From Takifugu bimaculatus (lineage: Eukaryota > Chordata > Actinopteri > Tetraodontiformes > Tetraodontidae): a stretch of 64,000 nt of DNA. The stretch lies in NCBI GenBank assembly GCA_004026145.2, contig CP034981.1:919310-983309 (forward strand), in the 5' to 3' direction. The first letter of the stretch is position 1; every line of letters starts with the position of its first letter. The notes below the pieces were generated by a model. That model did no database searches. It was not told where the DNA came from and saw only the letters and a program-made list of their open reading frames with translations. Shown in pieces: positions 22,912-34,127 of the stretch. The position numbers and the translations under genes were made by a program.

Positions 22912-23136
22912 GATCAATAAGTGGGTGGGGGCTCCACAGACCCATACGAAGACCCTCTTGAGGGTCCCCTGAACTCCGGTGGTCTTCTGAGCTGTGCGAC
23001 ACCTCGGTCAGGTGAACGGCGCTGGTGTGTGGTCACCCTCCACGTCGCCTCCCTGGACGTTCACTGGTGCAGGTGGGGAACGGGAACTCCGGCTCCCTGG
23101 AGGAGGTTCTGATGGCACCAGTCCTCAATGACCACG
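22912..23136 (+). promoter_or_regulatory. Non-repeat block in J2-C2 intron, candidate enhancer
   Basis: About 220 bp of GC-richer sequence found only here and at 58441-58658. It has two CAGGTG E-boxes (23009, 23070), a TGTGGT RUNX core (23028) and a perfect hairpin GACCCTCTTGAGGGTC (22951-22966). The enhancer role is inferred. Confidence 0.35.
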
Positions 23137-23251
23137 ATTATGAATGACTTGTGTGAGCGCACGATGTGCATGTGTGGTTGAGCTGACCTCTGACCTCCAG
23201 CGTTGACCCCTCAGGGCCAGTGAGAGCAGTAACTCTGGTGTCTCACCACAG

Positions 23252-23808
23252 ATGCGGCGCTGGTCCAGCCTGTGTTGAGCGTGTACCCAGCAGCATCCAG
23301 AGATCCTCTGGAGGGGAGGACCGCCCTGCTGTGTGTGGCCTCAGACATGGTTCCTCCTCTGGTGAGGTTCTCCTGGAGGAGACAACGGGCCGACAGTGCT
23401 GTGGAGGAGTCACCTCCTGCCCATGAAGAAGAGCTGCAGCTCAGAGAGCCGGGCCGCATCACCTCCATCAGACTGCTGGACCGGGACGCCGTCCACACCT
23501 ATAAATACCGCTGCTCCGTGCAGCACGAGGGGGGGGCGGTGAAGGCCCAGTCCCAGCAAGGTGCTGATGTCCTGTCCCTCAGCCATCTTGAGACACCTTC
23601 AGGTGGGCTGATCTTTCTTCTTCACTGTGTTTGTCTTCCAGAGGTTGCACCAGCCCCCCCGTCCATCCCTCCGTCCATCCCCCCGTCTGTGCTGAGGATG
23701 AAGCTGCTCTCTTTTGTCTACACGGCCCTGATGATGAAGAGTCTGCTGAGCTGCTGTGGAATCTCTCTGCTCCTCTTCCTCACCAACAACCAGAAACAGG
23801 CTGACTGA
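23252..23808 (+). CDS. TCR gamma constant region C2
   Basis: Exon 1 is 23252-23560 and exon 2 is 23642-23808. It differs from C1 at only a few residues (RLLDRD, HEGGAV). The connecting peptide has the same short form as C1. The membrane Lys and cytoplasmic tail are kept, and the 81-nt intron is again stop-free. Confidence 0.88.
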
Positions 23809-23926
23809 CTGGTTCCAGTCCACCATCCTGTCTCGTCCTCTCACTGCTTCCTTTTCCACTGGACTTTTCCTCTCGCAGAATAAAAGCTTCTCTCCAGCAA
23901 TAATAACTGTAATTTGCCAGCTTTGA

Positions 23927-24265
23927 TCAATAAAGTAAATCTGTCTGAACAGGAAGCTGAATCCTCGTTGTGAGGTCACCAAACTCTTCGTAGTTTGATG
24001 TCATTTTTTCATCTTTGTTGATGAATTTCTGGACCGATGACAGCGTCTCGATCACTTCCTGTTTGACATGTTTGTTATTAGGAAGCGGCAGAATGAGACG
24101 GTTGCTGCTCACATGTTGATCTTTAGGGACGATATTGGAAGACACAGAAGATTTCCTGTTTATTACGGAGAAATCCAGAAATGGTTCGTTGATCATTACA
24201 TACAAATTAAGTCCGAATAATTCTAAAAGTGTCCAGAAGATAAATGTGGTGAGAAGATGCTGCAA
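23927..24265 (-). CDS. Unrecognised 112-codon ORF, TRG2 flank
   Basis: Copy of the ORF at 9517-9855 with a few substitutions and the reading frame kept. Confidence 0.18.
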   Translation of the reverse strand: MQHLLTTFIFWTLLELFGLNLYVMINEPFLDFSVINRKSSVSSNIVPKDQHVSSNRLILPLPNNKHVKQEVIETLSSVQKFINKDEKMTSNYEEFGDLTTRIQLPVQTDLLY

Positions 24266-24566
24266 GGAGCCGAAGGTTGCTGTGAAGGTTTCTGCGTCTC
24301 TTTCAGCGTTGCTCCCCCAGAACGTGTGGTTTCACTGTTGCTAGGACACCATCACAGGAAGCACACAGCCGCAGCACAGGAAGTGATTTTATCGGTCTCG
24401 TCCCCACAGTCACACTCTGGCCTGCTGCACCTGCTCATCGTCTGCAACAGGTTCTCAGGCTGCAGAACCTTCCAGAAGACACCTGTGGACCCATTTAACA
24501 GGCCAGGTCTTCTGGCTTCTGCCCGCTCAGCAGCAGCCACTCAGCTTCTTCTCAGCACCTTCACGG
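24232..24566 (+). repeat. Inverted repeat, right arm of TRG2
   Basis: Pairs with 20563-20897. Confidence 0.85.
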
Positions 24567-24901
24567 GGCACAAATTAGTCAGTAAAATCCCTTCTGGAAG
24601 GGGATCAACAGGATCGGCTCAAATCAGCATTTCCCTTCTAACAATAGTTGATATTTAAAACCCGTTTGGAAGCATCTCCACAGGATCTTCAGCAACGTGA
24701 GTTGTGATGGAGGCCCCAAGATTCAGGTCAGGATTATGAAGTCAGTGACCAGATAAACCAGAACAACTGCTCTTCATCTTTATGCCACTTTAGCAAACTA
24801 GAGAAAAGCACTGGGCGCTGTGGGGCTTTGATGTTTCAGATCAAAGTCTCTCTGGAATCTATGTTACCAACTGAATCAGCTCTTCCTTGGTCCACCATCA
24901 G
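24567..24901 (+). other. Unit junction, no gene seen
   Basis: Near-identical copy of 10157-10491, ending in the DPF-exon acceptor. Confidence 0.4.
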
Positions 24902-25289
24902 CGCCTCCTAAAGACATTAAAATCCGGCCGTGCCGTGGACAAGGAGGGGAAGTGTTTCAGGTCTCCAGATGGGTCAGGGTCTGAGTACGAGACTGCTGAA
25001 GAGTGGGCTGATGGAGGTCAGGGAGGAGGCTGGGTGAGCCCAGATGATGAACGTTCCTGTACAAATCAAGTTCCACTTAAAGTGTCAGACGGGTGGGAAG
25101 CTGGACATGAGGCTGCAGAGCAGGAGTTATGGAAGAGTGACGAAGAAAAGTGTTCAGCTGATGAAGAGTTGGCACGGAACACTGGTACACAATCAGTTTC
25201 CAGAGATCAGGCAGGTGAGCAAGGCACGCTCACTTTCACCTGTGAGCCACAAACAGGAAGTGTGTTTAACGAAAACCCCTCAGACAACA

Positions 25290-26240
25290 AGGGAGGTGCG
25301 TTTCATTCAGATCCCACGACTGAAGCACAGGGAGCAGGTGCGTTTGATTCAGACCCTTTTGCTGAAGCACAGGGAGGAGGTGCATTTGATTCAGACCCTT
25401 TTGCTGAAGGACAGGGAGGAGGTGCGTTTGATTCAGACCCTTTTGCTCAAACAGAAAGTGGAGGTGCGTTTGATTCAGACCCTTTTGCTCAAACAGAAAG
25501 TGGAGGTGCGTTTGAGTAAGACCCTTTTGCTCAAACAGAAAGTGGAGGTGCGTTTGATTCAGACCCTTTTGCTCAAACAGAAAGTGGAGGTGCGTTTGAT
25601 TCAGACCCTTTTGCTCAAACAGAAAGTGGAGGTGCGTTTGAGTCAGACCCTTTTGCTCAAACAGAAAGTGGAGGTGCGTTTGATTCAGACCCTTTTGCTC
25701 AAACAGAAAGTGGAGGTGCGTTTGATTCAGACCCTTTTGCTCAAACAGAAAGTGGAGGTGCGTTTGATTCAGACCCTTTTGCTCAAACAGAAAGTGGAGG
25801 TGCGTTTGATTCAGACCCTTTTGCTCAAACAGAAAGTGGAGGTGCGTTTGATTCAGACCCTTTTGCTCAAACAGAAAGTGGAGGTGCGTTTGATTCAGAC
25901 CCTTTTGCTCAAACAGAAAGTGGAGGTGCGTTTGATTCAGACCCTTTTGCTCAAACAGACAGTGGAGGTGCGTTTGATTCAGACCCTTTTGCTCAAACAG
26001 AAAGTGGAGGTGCGTTTGATTCAGACCCTTTTGCTCAAACAGACAGTGGAGGTGCGTTTGATTCAGACCCTTTTGCTCAAACAGAAAGTGGAGGTGCGTT
26101 TGATTCAGACCCTTTTGCTCAAACAGACAGTGGAGGTGCGTTTGATTCAGACCCTTTTGCTCAACAGAAAGTGGAGGTGCGTTTGATTCAGACCCTTTTG
26201 CTCAAAAAGAAAGTGGAGGTGCGTTTGAGTCAGACCAGTG
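25290..26240 (+). repeat. amph: 42-bp coding repeat (DPF array), amph-2
   Basis: About 22 units of 42 bp, each coding GGAFDSDPFAQTES, against about five in amph-1. DPF is the AP2 alpha-ear binding motif. Units are nearly identical, which points to recent slippage or unequal exchange. Confidence 0.92.
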
Positions 26241-26885
26241 TGTCAACAGTTTCCCAGAAACATGTTCAGGTACTGAAGATGGCGTCTGGACCTCCGAGCC
26301 CTGGCGGGACTCTGCATCCGTCTCAGCTGAGGGAGTTAAAGCTGTAAACAGAATTCACAAAGAACCAGAAAATTCAGACATGTCAGAAGATGAAGCTGCA
26401 AACCGAAGACTTGGAAAGTTGTATCAAGAGCTAGATACAGAGAAGGAAGAGGTATTGGTCTTTCTCAACTCCGCCCTGTGGTAGAAACCAGCCTCGTGTA
26501 GAAATGAATGGAGAATCCTTTATGGTGTCTTCTACCCTTCCACAGAGTCCTCAAACCTGGACCCCAGCCTGAGCTCCTCCTACACCTCCTCTTGCTTGCT
26601 TTATCTGTGTGTCCATCCCATCCTCCGGTTCCACATTTGGTTATCTTTAAGGTGTCACCGTTGCAGCGTGCTAACAATGTTTGTGTCTTTGTGCTTCACT
26701 CCAGGTCACCAGTGCGTTTAATGGCCTGTCCCAGGTAACCTGCTCTAATCTGTTAAACGGGTCTGAGATTGAACCTTTGCTTGACTGGCTGATGAACCCC
26801 TCCACCAGACGGATCCCTCAGAACGGAGGGAGGAATCGATTGGATACCATCATGGGATTGAGTCATGTGTCTTCTCCACCGGGGA

Positions 26886-27080
26886 GACAACAACAACAAC
26901 AACAACAACAACAGCAGCAGCAAATATAGCAACAACAACAACAGTAGCAGCAACAACAACAACAAATATAGCAACAACAACAACAGTAGCAGCAACAACA
27001 ACAACAAATATAGCAACAACAACAAATATAGAAACAACAACAAATATGTAAACAACAACAACAAATATCGCAACAACAGC
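26886..27080 (+). repeat. (CAA)n microsatellite, amph-2
   Basis: Longest version of this block. Confidence 0.88.
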
Positions 27081-27169
27081 CCACAAAGGTTGAATGTCAG
27101 TCAGAACCAAAGAGGTTTAAAATGAAAGATGTGTGTCGGACCAGTAAAGTGTGTTTTGTGAATCATCAT

Positions 27170-27590
27170 GAACAGTGTGGGTCAGTGTTAGTTAGTGTGG
27201 GTCAGTGTTAGTTAGTGTGGGTTAGTGTTAGTTAGTGTGGGTTAGTGTTAGTGTGGGTTAGTGAAAGTGTGGGTCAGTGTGGGTCAGTGTGGGTTATTGA
27301 TAGTGTGGGTTAGTGTTAGTGAGTGTGGGTTAGTGTTAGTGTGGGTTAGTGTTAGTTAGTGTGGGTTAGTGTTAGTTAGTGTTAGTGTGGGTTAGTGTTA
27401 GTTCGTGTGGGTTAGTGTTAGTTTGGGTTAGTGTTAGTTAGTGTGGGTTAGTGTTAGTGTGGGTTATTGTTAGTCAGTGTGGGTCAGCGTGTGGGTTAGT
27501 GTTGGCTTAGTATTCATATGGGTTAGTATTAGTGTAGATTAGGGTTAGTGTGGGTTAATGTTAGTCAGTGTGGGTTAGTTAAAGTACTGT
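27170..27590 (+). repeat. GTGTGGGTTA-type minisatellite, amph-2
   Basis: Same family as 1376-1930. Confidence 0.88.
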
Positions 27591-28439
27591 AACGGTTAGT
27601 CTGGCATGTTGATGTTGAGGGTTTAGTGGAAGTAAATGTTATAATGTGACTCGTTGTGACTCGTTTGTGTTTCACCTGTCTGCTCCTCAGGATGCGGCTC
27701 CGCCCTCTTTTTTTGCTGATTTTGATAAAATGGTAAGTTTAACCAGGTCAGGCTTTATAGACAGGTATAGCTTAACGAGGTTCATCAGTTTCCGAAAAAT
27801 GGGTTTCAGATTTGAAAATTGTGTAAATTGAAAGCAGAGAAAGTGCTGGAAACCTGCTGCTGTTATCAGGCTGATCAGTATTGATAGAGATCATTAGTGA
27901 TCTGCTGACGTTTGCATCTGACAGCATCTTCAGATGGTAACCAAGGTCCAACAGTGCAGTTGTGGTTTAGTCTAGTTCTATTAGTGATTCATCTAGATCA
28001 CATTATCTCCTATTAAGAAACTCAGTTCTAGTTCTGGTTTGAGTTGAAAGGAACATGTCAGGAGCCAGTTTTGGGTTCACACCAAGTTTTCTCTACAAGA
28101 ACGAGGATAAAACAGAACCAAGTGAGGTTCCTGAAGCTCCAGACACAGAAGCTCCTGAGGAACAGGAGGCTACAGCTCCCCCTGCTGGTGAGGAGCCCGC
28201 AGCACCTGCTGAAGAAGAGGAAGAGAAGAGTGAAGAAGAGGAGGTGAAGCCGACTACAGCTCCTTCCACTGAGGAAGAGCTGGAGCCCACTGTTGCTCCC
28301 TCTGATGAAGTGATGGAGGAGACTGAAGCGCCACCTGCTGGTGAGGAGGACACAGAGGGATCAGGCAGTCTGGAGAAGGAGAAGCCAGTCGTAAGTGAAC
28401 AGCATGATCTTCATCCTTGATACATCTGGTCAGTCGGCA

Positions 28440-28920
28440 GGTTCATCTTCATCATCAGCAAACTCATCATCAAGATGATCTTCATCATCAGCAAACTCAT
28501 CATCAAGATGATCTTCATCATCATCATTAAGATTATCATCATCATGATCTTCATCACCATCCTCATCAAGATGATCTTCATCATCAAACTCATTATCCTC
28601 ATCAAGATGATCTTCATCATCATCATTAAGATTGTCTTCATCATCATCAAGATGATCTTCATCATCAGCAAACTCATCATCAAGATGATCTTCATCATCA
28701 AACTCATCATCCTCATCAAGATTATCTTCATCATCATCATTAAGATTATCATCATCATGATCTTCATCACCATCCTCATAAAGATGATCTTCATAATCAG
28801 CAAACTCACCATCATGAAGACCTTCATGATGATGATGATCAAGATGATCTTCATCATCATTAAGATTGTCTTCATCACCATCAGGATTATCTTCATCATC
28901 CTCATCCTCATCATCTTGTA
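28440..28920 (+). repeat. ATC/ATG triplet repeat, amph-2
   Basis: About 480 bp, the longest version. Confidence 0.88.
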
Positions 28921-29545
28921 TCAATCAATACTTCACTCAGTTTCTAATAAACGTGAATGTTTTCCTTTGAAGGTACCTGAGGAACCTTCATCCATCCAGG
29001 AGGCGGAGCTTGATGAGGTTTCTTTTTCATTTGTGTTGAATTTGCTTGTTTTCAATCTTAATACGTCTTAAATAAAAATGTTGTCTGTAGATTCCTGGTG
29101 CTGACCAAACATGTGCAGATGAAGCAGCTCCGCTGGTAAATATAAAGAACAACAACAACAACAACACTAATAATAATAGTTTTGGGGGCCGCTGACACGA
29201 TTGTCTCATTAATGTGAATGAAGTTCAAACCCTAAATCAGAGCTCCCTCATTGGAGACGAGTGTTTCAGCTCCTCTGACCCGGTTCTGTTTTGATCTGGG
29301 ATCACGTCTTCCAGTCGTTGCAGGAAAACATGCCGATCCCGTCAGTGATCATCGAACCCGCCTCCAGTAATGAAGGTGACGACGACCGCGATGGTGACAT
29401 CATCTCGCCCACCGCCGCCAGTGACAACGATGTGACCACGGTGAGCCAGACCATGAAACACATGAGTCCATCTGGAGGCGTGTCCGGGCTCCCGGATGAC
29501 TTCCTGTACAAGGTGAGACTTCCTTCAAGGCCAATAATCCGACCC

Positions 29546-29745
29546 AGGCCCTGACCCTGACCCTGACCCTGATCCTGATCCTGATCCTGACCCTGATCCC
29601 GACCCTGACTCTGACCCTGAATCTGACCGTGATCCTGATCCTGACCCCGACCCTGATCCCGACCCCGACCCCAACCCTGATCCCGACCCTGACTCTGACC
29701 CTTAATCTGACCCTGATCCTGACCCTGATCCTGACCCTGACCCTG
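29546..29745 (+). repeat. (CCCTGA)n repeat, left of solo LTR
   Basis: The array continues after the LTR at 30296-30475. Confidence 0.9.
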
Positions 29746-30295
29746 TGTGACGGGTGCAGTTAGGACCCAAATGCAGCACTCTGAAAAGCTGGACCGTAGT
29801 AATGATTTTTATTAACACACGGGCAAACAGGAACTCAGGCAGACCAGGAAACACAGGAAATAGTCCGTTCTTCAGGCTCTGGGCCCACACAAAGTCTATG
29901 GGTTGCAGGCTCGGGGAGTGGGACGAGCAGCAGCGAAGTCCGAGCCGGGCGGAGAAGTCTAAACCAGGTGAGCAGACAGGAACCAGAGACGCTGAGGCAG
30001 AAGACGTAGTCAGGGGCAGAAAGCAGGTAGGTTGTCCAGGGAACAGGCAAGGCAGGCAGAACGAAGACAGGCAGGGTCGGTAACGGGTAATCCGGCAGGG
30101 AAACAACGCTGGAAAGTCACGCATGAAAGCAGAAGAACAATCTGGCACTGAGTGAGTGTGAGGCTGGAGAATATATACACTGGTAGGTGAGCTGATTGAT
30201 GAGTGAGGGCAGGTGTGTGATCAGAGGGTGTGGTGTGAGCAGGGCAGTGGAAAAGTACTGGGACAGGAGGGAACGGGAGAAAAGGGGCTGTGACA
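29746..30295 (-). mobile_element. Chromovirus solo LTR in amph-2 intron
   Basis: 550 bp, TGTGACGG to CTGTGACA on the plus strand, flanked by CCCTG on both sides (29741-29745, 30296-30300). It matches the LTRs at 41703 and 46733 and sits at the same site as the full element in amph-3. Confidence 0.9.
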
Positions 30296-30475
30296 CCCTG
30301 ACCTTGATCCCGACCCTGACCTTGATCCCGACCCTGACCGTGATCCTGACCCCGACCCTGACCGTGATCCTGACCCCGACCCTGACCGTGATCCTGATCG
30401 CGACCCTGACCCTGACCCTTTTCCTGACCCCGACCCTGACCCCGACCCTGACCCCGACCCTGACCCCGACCCTGG
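30296..30475 (+). repeat. (CCCTGA)n repeat, right of solo LTR
   Basis: Continuation of the interrupted hexamer array, ending before the first SH3 exon. Confidence 0.9.
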
Positions 30476-31137
30476 CAGGAAGTTCCCAGCAGGACCACAG
30501 GTGACACCTCTGTGTCTTCAGGTGGAGATGATGCACGACTTTGAAGCAGCCAACTCAGACGAACTTGAACTGAAGAGAGGTGACGTGGTTCTGGTGGTGC
30601 CCACCGAGTCGGCGGAGGATCAGGTGAGAATGGAACCAGACACACCTGCCAGGACCACAAACACATTTGAATATTTCAGCTGTGTGGCTGAAACCTTGAT
30701 TCCATTTATTTGTCAGTCAAAACATTTGAACCTTTTTATTGTTACTAAAACTCAAAAACGTCCGAAAGAAAAACCCCACAAACACGAGTTGACAAAGTTC
30801 TGCTGAGACCCAGGAGAACCACAGGAGAACCACAGGAGAACCACAGGAGAACCACAGGAGAGCTTCGCTCAGGTGGAGACGTGCTAAATGGAGCAGGTGC
30901 ATAAAACAAAGGCGTCACCTGATGTCACTGTTGCTCCGACTACAGAAAACAGCCGCAGGTGTTTAGGGATGAGCTGAGGTCAGATGGTCCTGCGTTAACG
31001 TTGCGCTGTTGTTGTTGTTGTTGTTGTGGCAGGACGCTGGTTGGCTCACGGGTATCAAAGAAAGCGAGTGGTTAGCACGCGGTGCTAGCGCCCAGAAAGG
31101 ACTGTTTCCAGAGAACTTTACGCAGCGTTTGGAATAA

Positions 31138-31815
31138 GAAGACTCGCGACGCTGTAAAAAACAAGACGTGAGCAGAAGTTTGAGGCAACATCAGAGCAAC
31201 ATCAGCAACTGCCTGGAGGCACCTGGTGCAACCGTGGGCAGGTCACCACCAGGTTCCTCTGCACAGCAAAACTGGTGCCAACGTCTAGTTTGATCCTGGA
31301 AATTACGAAGCATGACGTGATAGTCTGGCCCCCCCACAAACAACCAATATTCTCCTGTTGTTGGAAGACGTGACTTTAACTGGGAAAAACATCTGGACCG
31401 GAACAGCGGAAGAAAAGAGAGAAAAGGATCCTCTGTTGCTCCAGACGTGTTTGATTGCTGTGGAATATTCTAGAATCTGTAGTCATGTGACCTATTTAAA
31501 TGTTCTGGAGTCTGCCAGGGAGTCGGTGAGGACGCGTCCGTTGGCGAGTTCCTACCTGCGAGTGTTTGGTGATCAAGTCTCTGTTCTGTGTTTCTGCCAA
31601 AATAATGTTGCTTATTGATTTAATAGTAGAGCTAATTGATCCAGACCATAAGTCACAGCGACGCTGTTTGATGCAATTTATGTTGTGTGTTTATTCCTGG
31701 TGTGTTGGACACTTCTGATGTCACTTCCTTTCACCTTGATGGTGTAGATCCGTGACCTTGATGCCACAAATCACTTGTTTATGTCATCAATAAATGAGTC
31801 CTGGGAACATTTTGG
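31138..31815 (+). other. amph: amph-2 3' UTR
   Basis: Same UTR as the other copies; AATAAA at 31789-31794, then a longer poly-G run near 31856. Confidence 0.5.
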
Positions 31816-32105
31816 CTTCTTTATCGTTCATGATCCAACCGCACACATACAGTTGGGGGGGGGGGGGGGGGCAGAGCTTCCATGAACTTTGAGCAGAACT
31901 GACGTCAGCAGGAACCATCAGAACTGGAGGATGAAGAGTGAAGAACAGCAAAGTCTTGAAAATGTGAAACATTCCAAACGTCACAAACTTCTTCACTTTA
32001 TTTCATCCTCCTCAAACTCATGAACAAATCTCAAGGTCACAATATCTGCAGAGGATCAATGAAGGTCACGTGAAGCCGTCAGAGGCTTCTTCTCCCATCG
32101 TTCCT

Positions 32106-32782
32106 CCATGAAGGTGCTGAGAAGAAGCTGAGTGGATGCTGCTGAGCGGGCAGAAGCCAGAAGACCTGGCCTGTTAAATGGGTCCACAGGTGTCTTCTGG
32201 AAGGTTCTGCAGCCTGAGAACCTGTTGCAGACGATGAGCAGGTGCAGCAGGCCAGAGTGTGACTGTGGGGACGAGACCGATAAAATCACTTCCTGTGCTG
32301 CGGCTGTGTGCTTCCTGTGATGGTGTCCTAGCAACAGTGAAACCACACGTTCTGGGGGAGCAACGCTGAAAGAGACGCAGAAACCTTCACAGCAACCTTC
32401 GGCTCCTTGCAGCATCTTCTCACCACATTTATCTTCTGGACACTTTTAGAATTATTCGGACTTAATTTGTATGTAATGATCAACGAACCATTTCTGGATT
32501 TCTCCGTAATAAACAGGAAATCTTCTGTGTCTTCCAATATCGTCCCTAAAGATCAACATGTGAGCAGCAACCGTCTCATTCTGCCGCTTCCTAATAACAA
32601 ACATGTCAAACAGGAAGTGATCGAGACGCTGTCATCGGGCCAGAAATTCATCAACAAAGATGAAAAAATGACATCAAACTACGAAGAGTTTGGTGACCTC
32701 ACAACGAGGATTCAGCTTCCTGTTCAGACAGATTTACTTTATTGATCAAAGCTGGCAAATTACAGTTATTATTGCTGGAGAG
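32106..32782 (-). repeat. Inverted repeat, extended left arm of TRG3
   Basis: About 675 bp, twice the usual arm. Beyond TTCTGGA it continues with inverted TRGC 3' flank, up to bases matching 36362. It replaces the roughly 60 bp found at this place in the other units, and then the usual CCTTGAAAATC sequence resumes. Confidence 0.85.
32407..32745 (+). CDS. Unrecognised 112-codon ORF in inverted arm
   Basis: Inverted copy of the ORF at 9517-9855, still open. The right-arm version in this unit (36397-36651, minus) has a 33-bp loss and is shorter. Confidence 0.18.
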   Translation: MQHLLTTFIFWTLLELFGLNLYVMINEPFLDFSVINRKSSVSSNIVPKDQHVSSNRLILPLPNNKHVKQEVIETLSSGQKFINKDEKMTSNYEEFGDLTTRIQLPVQTDLLY

Positions 32783-32998
32783 CCTTGAAAATCTGTTCAT
32801 AGGTTCTAATTGTGATGATTTATCTTTGATGTTTTAGAGAAATGAATGAGCAGAACCACATTTCAGAGCTGCTGAGACTGCTGTCGTCATGGAGACCTGT
32901 TTCCTGTTTGTGGTGAGGTGGGCGGGGCATCAGCAGCAGGGGCTGATGGGGGCTGAGAGGAGCTGGATCAGTCCTGCCTCCGGCCCACCAAAGCAACA
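32783..32998 (+). promoter_or_regulatory. TRGV3 upstream region
   Basis: Same ETS, RUNX and GC-box cluster, near 32896-32928. Confidence 0.4.
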
Positions 32999-33423
32999 AT
33001 GCAGCCGTTCACACCTGCGGCTCTCTGCTTCCTCTGCTCAGGTGAGTGTTTCCAGCCAGCCAGGACACGACCACCACACACACGCTGACTTCAGCTGCCT
33101 GTCCCCGTCTCTACAGGGCTGGTTGTCATAGAAACGCAGCTGACCCAGGACCAGATCTCAGTGACCAGCAGAGCTGGTAAAAGTGCCTCAATAAGCTGTG
33201 GAGGAATCAATAATTGTGGTAGTTATGTGTGGTGGTACCAGAAGAAGGAATCAGGCACGTTTAAAGTGCTCCTGGATATTGATAAGAGCAGCAGTGAAAT
33301 CACGCGGTACTCTCATGCTGACCAAGATGATTTCTCAGCTAAGATTCAGCAGAACAACTGTGAGTTGATCATCTTCTCAGTTAAACCCTCTCACGCTGCC
33401 TCATATTACTGCTCCTGTTCATC
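32999..33423 (+). CDS. TCR gamma variable gene V3 (leader + V exon)
   Basis: Leader 32999-33041, V exon 33117-33423, open. CDR1 GINNCGSYVWW, CDR2 DIDKSSSEITRY, CDR3 start YYCSCSS. The framework is close to V2 (TSRAGKSAS). All five V-domain Cys positions are kept. Confidence 0.88.
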
Positions 33424-33461
33424 CACAGTGAGAGAAGATGTGAGGCACCTGAACAAAAACC
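33424..33461 (+). promoter_or_regulatory. V3 recombination signal (23-type)
   Basis: CACAGTG, 22-bp spacer, ACAAAAACC. Confidence 0.9.
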
Positions 33462-33499
33462 AGCTGCTGTGGATCAATATCCTTTCTGATGGAAATCTG

Positions 33500-33824
33500 A
33501 TGTCTGGAACCAGAAAGACCTGATGTCTGGAACCAGAAAGACCTGATGTCTGGAACCAGAAAGACCTGATGTCTGGAACCAGAAAGACCTGATGTCTGGA
33601 ACCAGGAAGATCTGATGTCTGGAATCAGGAAGACCTGATGTTTGGAACCAGGAAGACCTGATGTCTGGAACCAGGAAGACCTGATGTCTGGAACGAGGAA
33701 GACCTGATGTCTGGAACCAGGAAGACTTGATGTCTGGAACCAAGAAGACCTGATGTTTGGAACCAGGAAGACCTGATGTCTGGAACCAGGAAGATCTGAT
33801 GTCTGGAACCAGGAAGATCTGATG
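33500..33824 (+). repeat. 23-bp minisatellite between V3 and J3
   Basis: About 15 copies, running directly into the J-like relic. Confidence 0.9.
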
Positions 33825-33864
33825 TCTGGAACCAGGACTCTTGTTCTGATAGTCTCCTCAACTG
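33825..33864 (+). pseudogene. Relic J-like segment in TRG3
   Basis: Reads SGTRTLVLIVSST and ends at a GTGAGT donor in phase 1, exactly as a J should. The Phe-Gly of the FGXG motif and a 12-type signal are missing; upstream is minisatellite instead. It is not expected to recombine. Confidence 0.55.
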
Positions 33865-33928
33865 GTGAGTCACCTGTACTGAAACAGGAATCTTCAGGAT
33901 CAGAACCTCGACTCAAATGTTCAGCAGC

Positions 33929-33956
33929 AGATTTTGTCCTTCTCTGTTTCACTGTG
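33929..33956 (+). promoter_or_regulatory. J3 recombination signal (12-type)
   Basis: AGATTTTGT, 12-bp spacer, CACTGTG. Confidence 0.9.
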
Positions 33957-33996
33957 TCTGGACTTTTGGGATCTGGAACCAGACTCGTCGTCTCAG
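33957..33996 (+). CDS. TCR gamma joining segment J3 (Phe to Leu)
   Basis: 40 nt reading SGLLGSGTRLVVS with a phase-1 donor. The Phe of FGSG is Leu (TTG GGA). The frame is open, but the conserved Phe that packs the G strand is missing. Confidence 0.8.
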
Positions 33997-34127
33997 GTGA
34001 GAATCAAACTTTGCTCCAAACCTTTTAATAATAATCAAAAGACAAAAAAGAAATATTGACACACTCAAGAAGATTATCTATAAAACCATAAACACAAGAG
34101 CACAGACGGGAATTTAGCTGGATTCAT

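Larger units (their letters stand above)
24902..31137 (+). pseudogene. amph: amph-2: amphiphysin 3' exons, lesion only in DPF exon
   Basis: Exons: DPF exon 24902-26451, 26705-26734, 27691-27732, 28100-28390, 28973-29017, 29091-29135, 29324-29512, SH3 exons 30522-30623 and 31033-31137. The DPF exon is interrupted by TAA at 25517-25519 (TCA to TAA in one repeat) and by a lost A near 26163. All later exons are open and in phase 0, so a transcript skipping the DPF exon would encode an intact acidic linker and SH3 domain. This and amph-1 are the least damaged copies. A solo LTR lies in the intron before SH3. Poly(A) signal 31789-31794. Confidence 0.8.

Noticed and set aside
25044..26186. 380-codon plus-strand frame rich in LLLKQKVEVRLIQT
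   Set aside because: Second reading frame of the 42-bp DPF repeat; the DPF frame matches the other copies and has known motifs.
26753..27076. Poly-Leu, poly-Val and poly-Cys frames
   Set aside because: Antisense readings of the CAA microsatellite.
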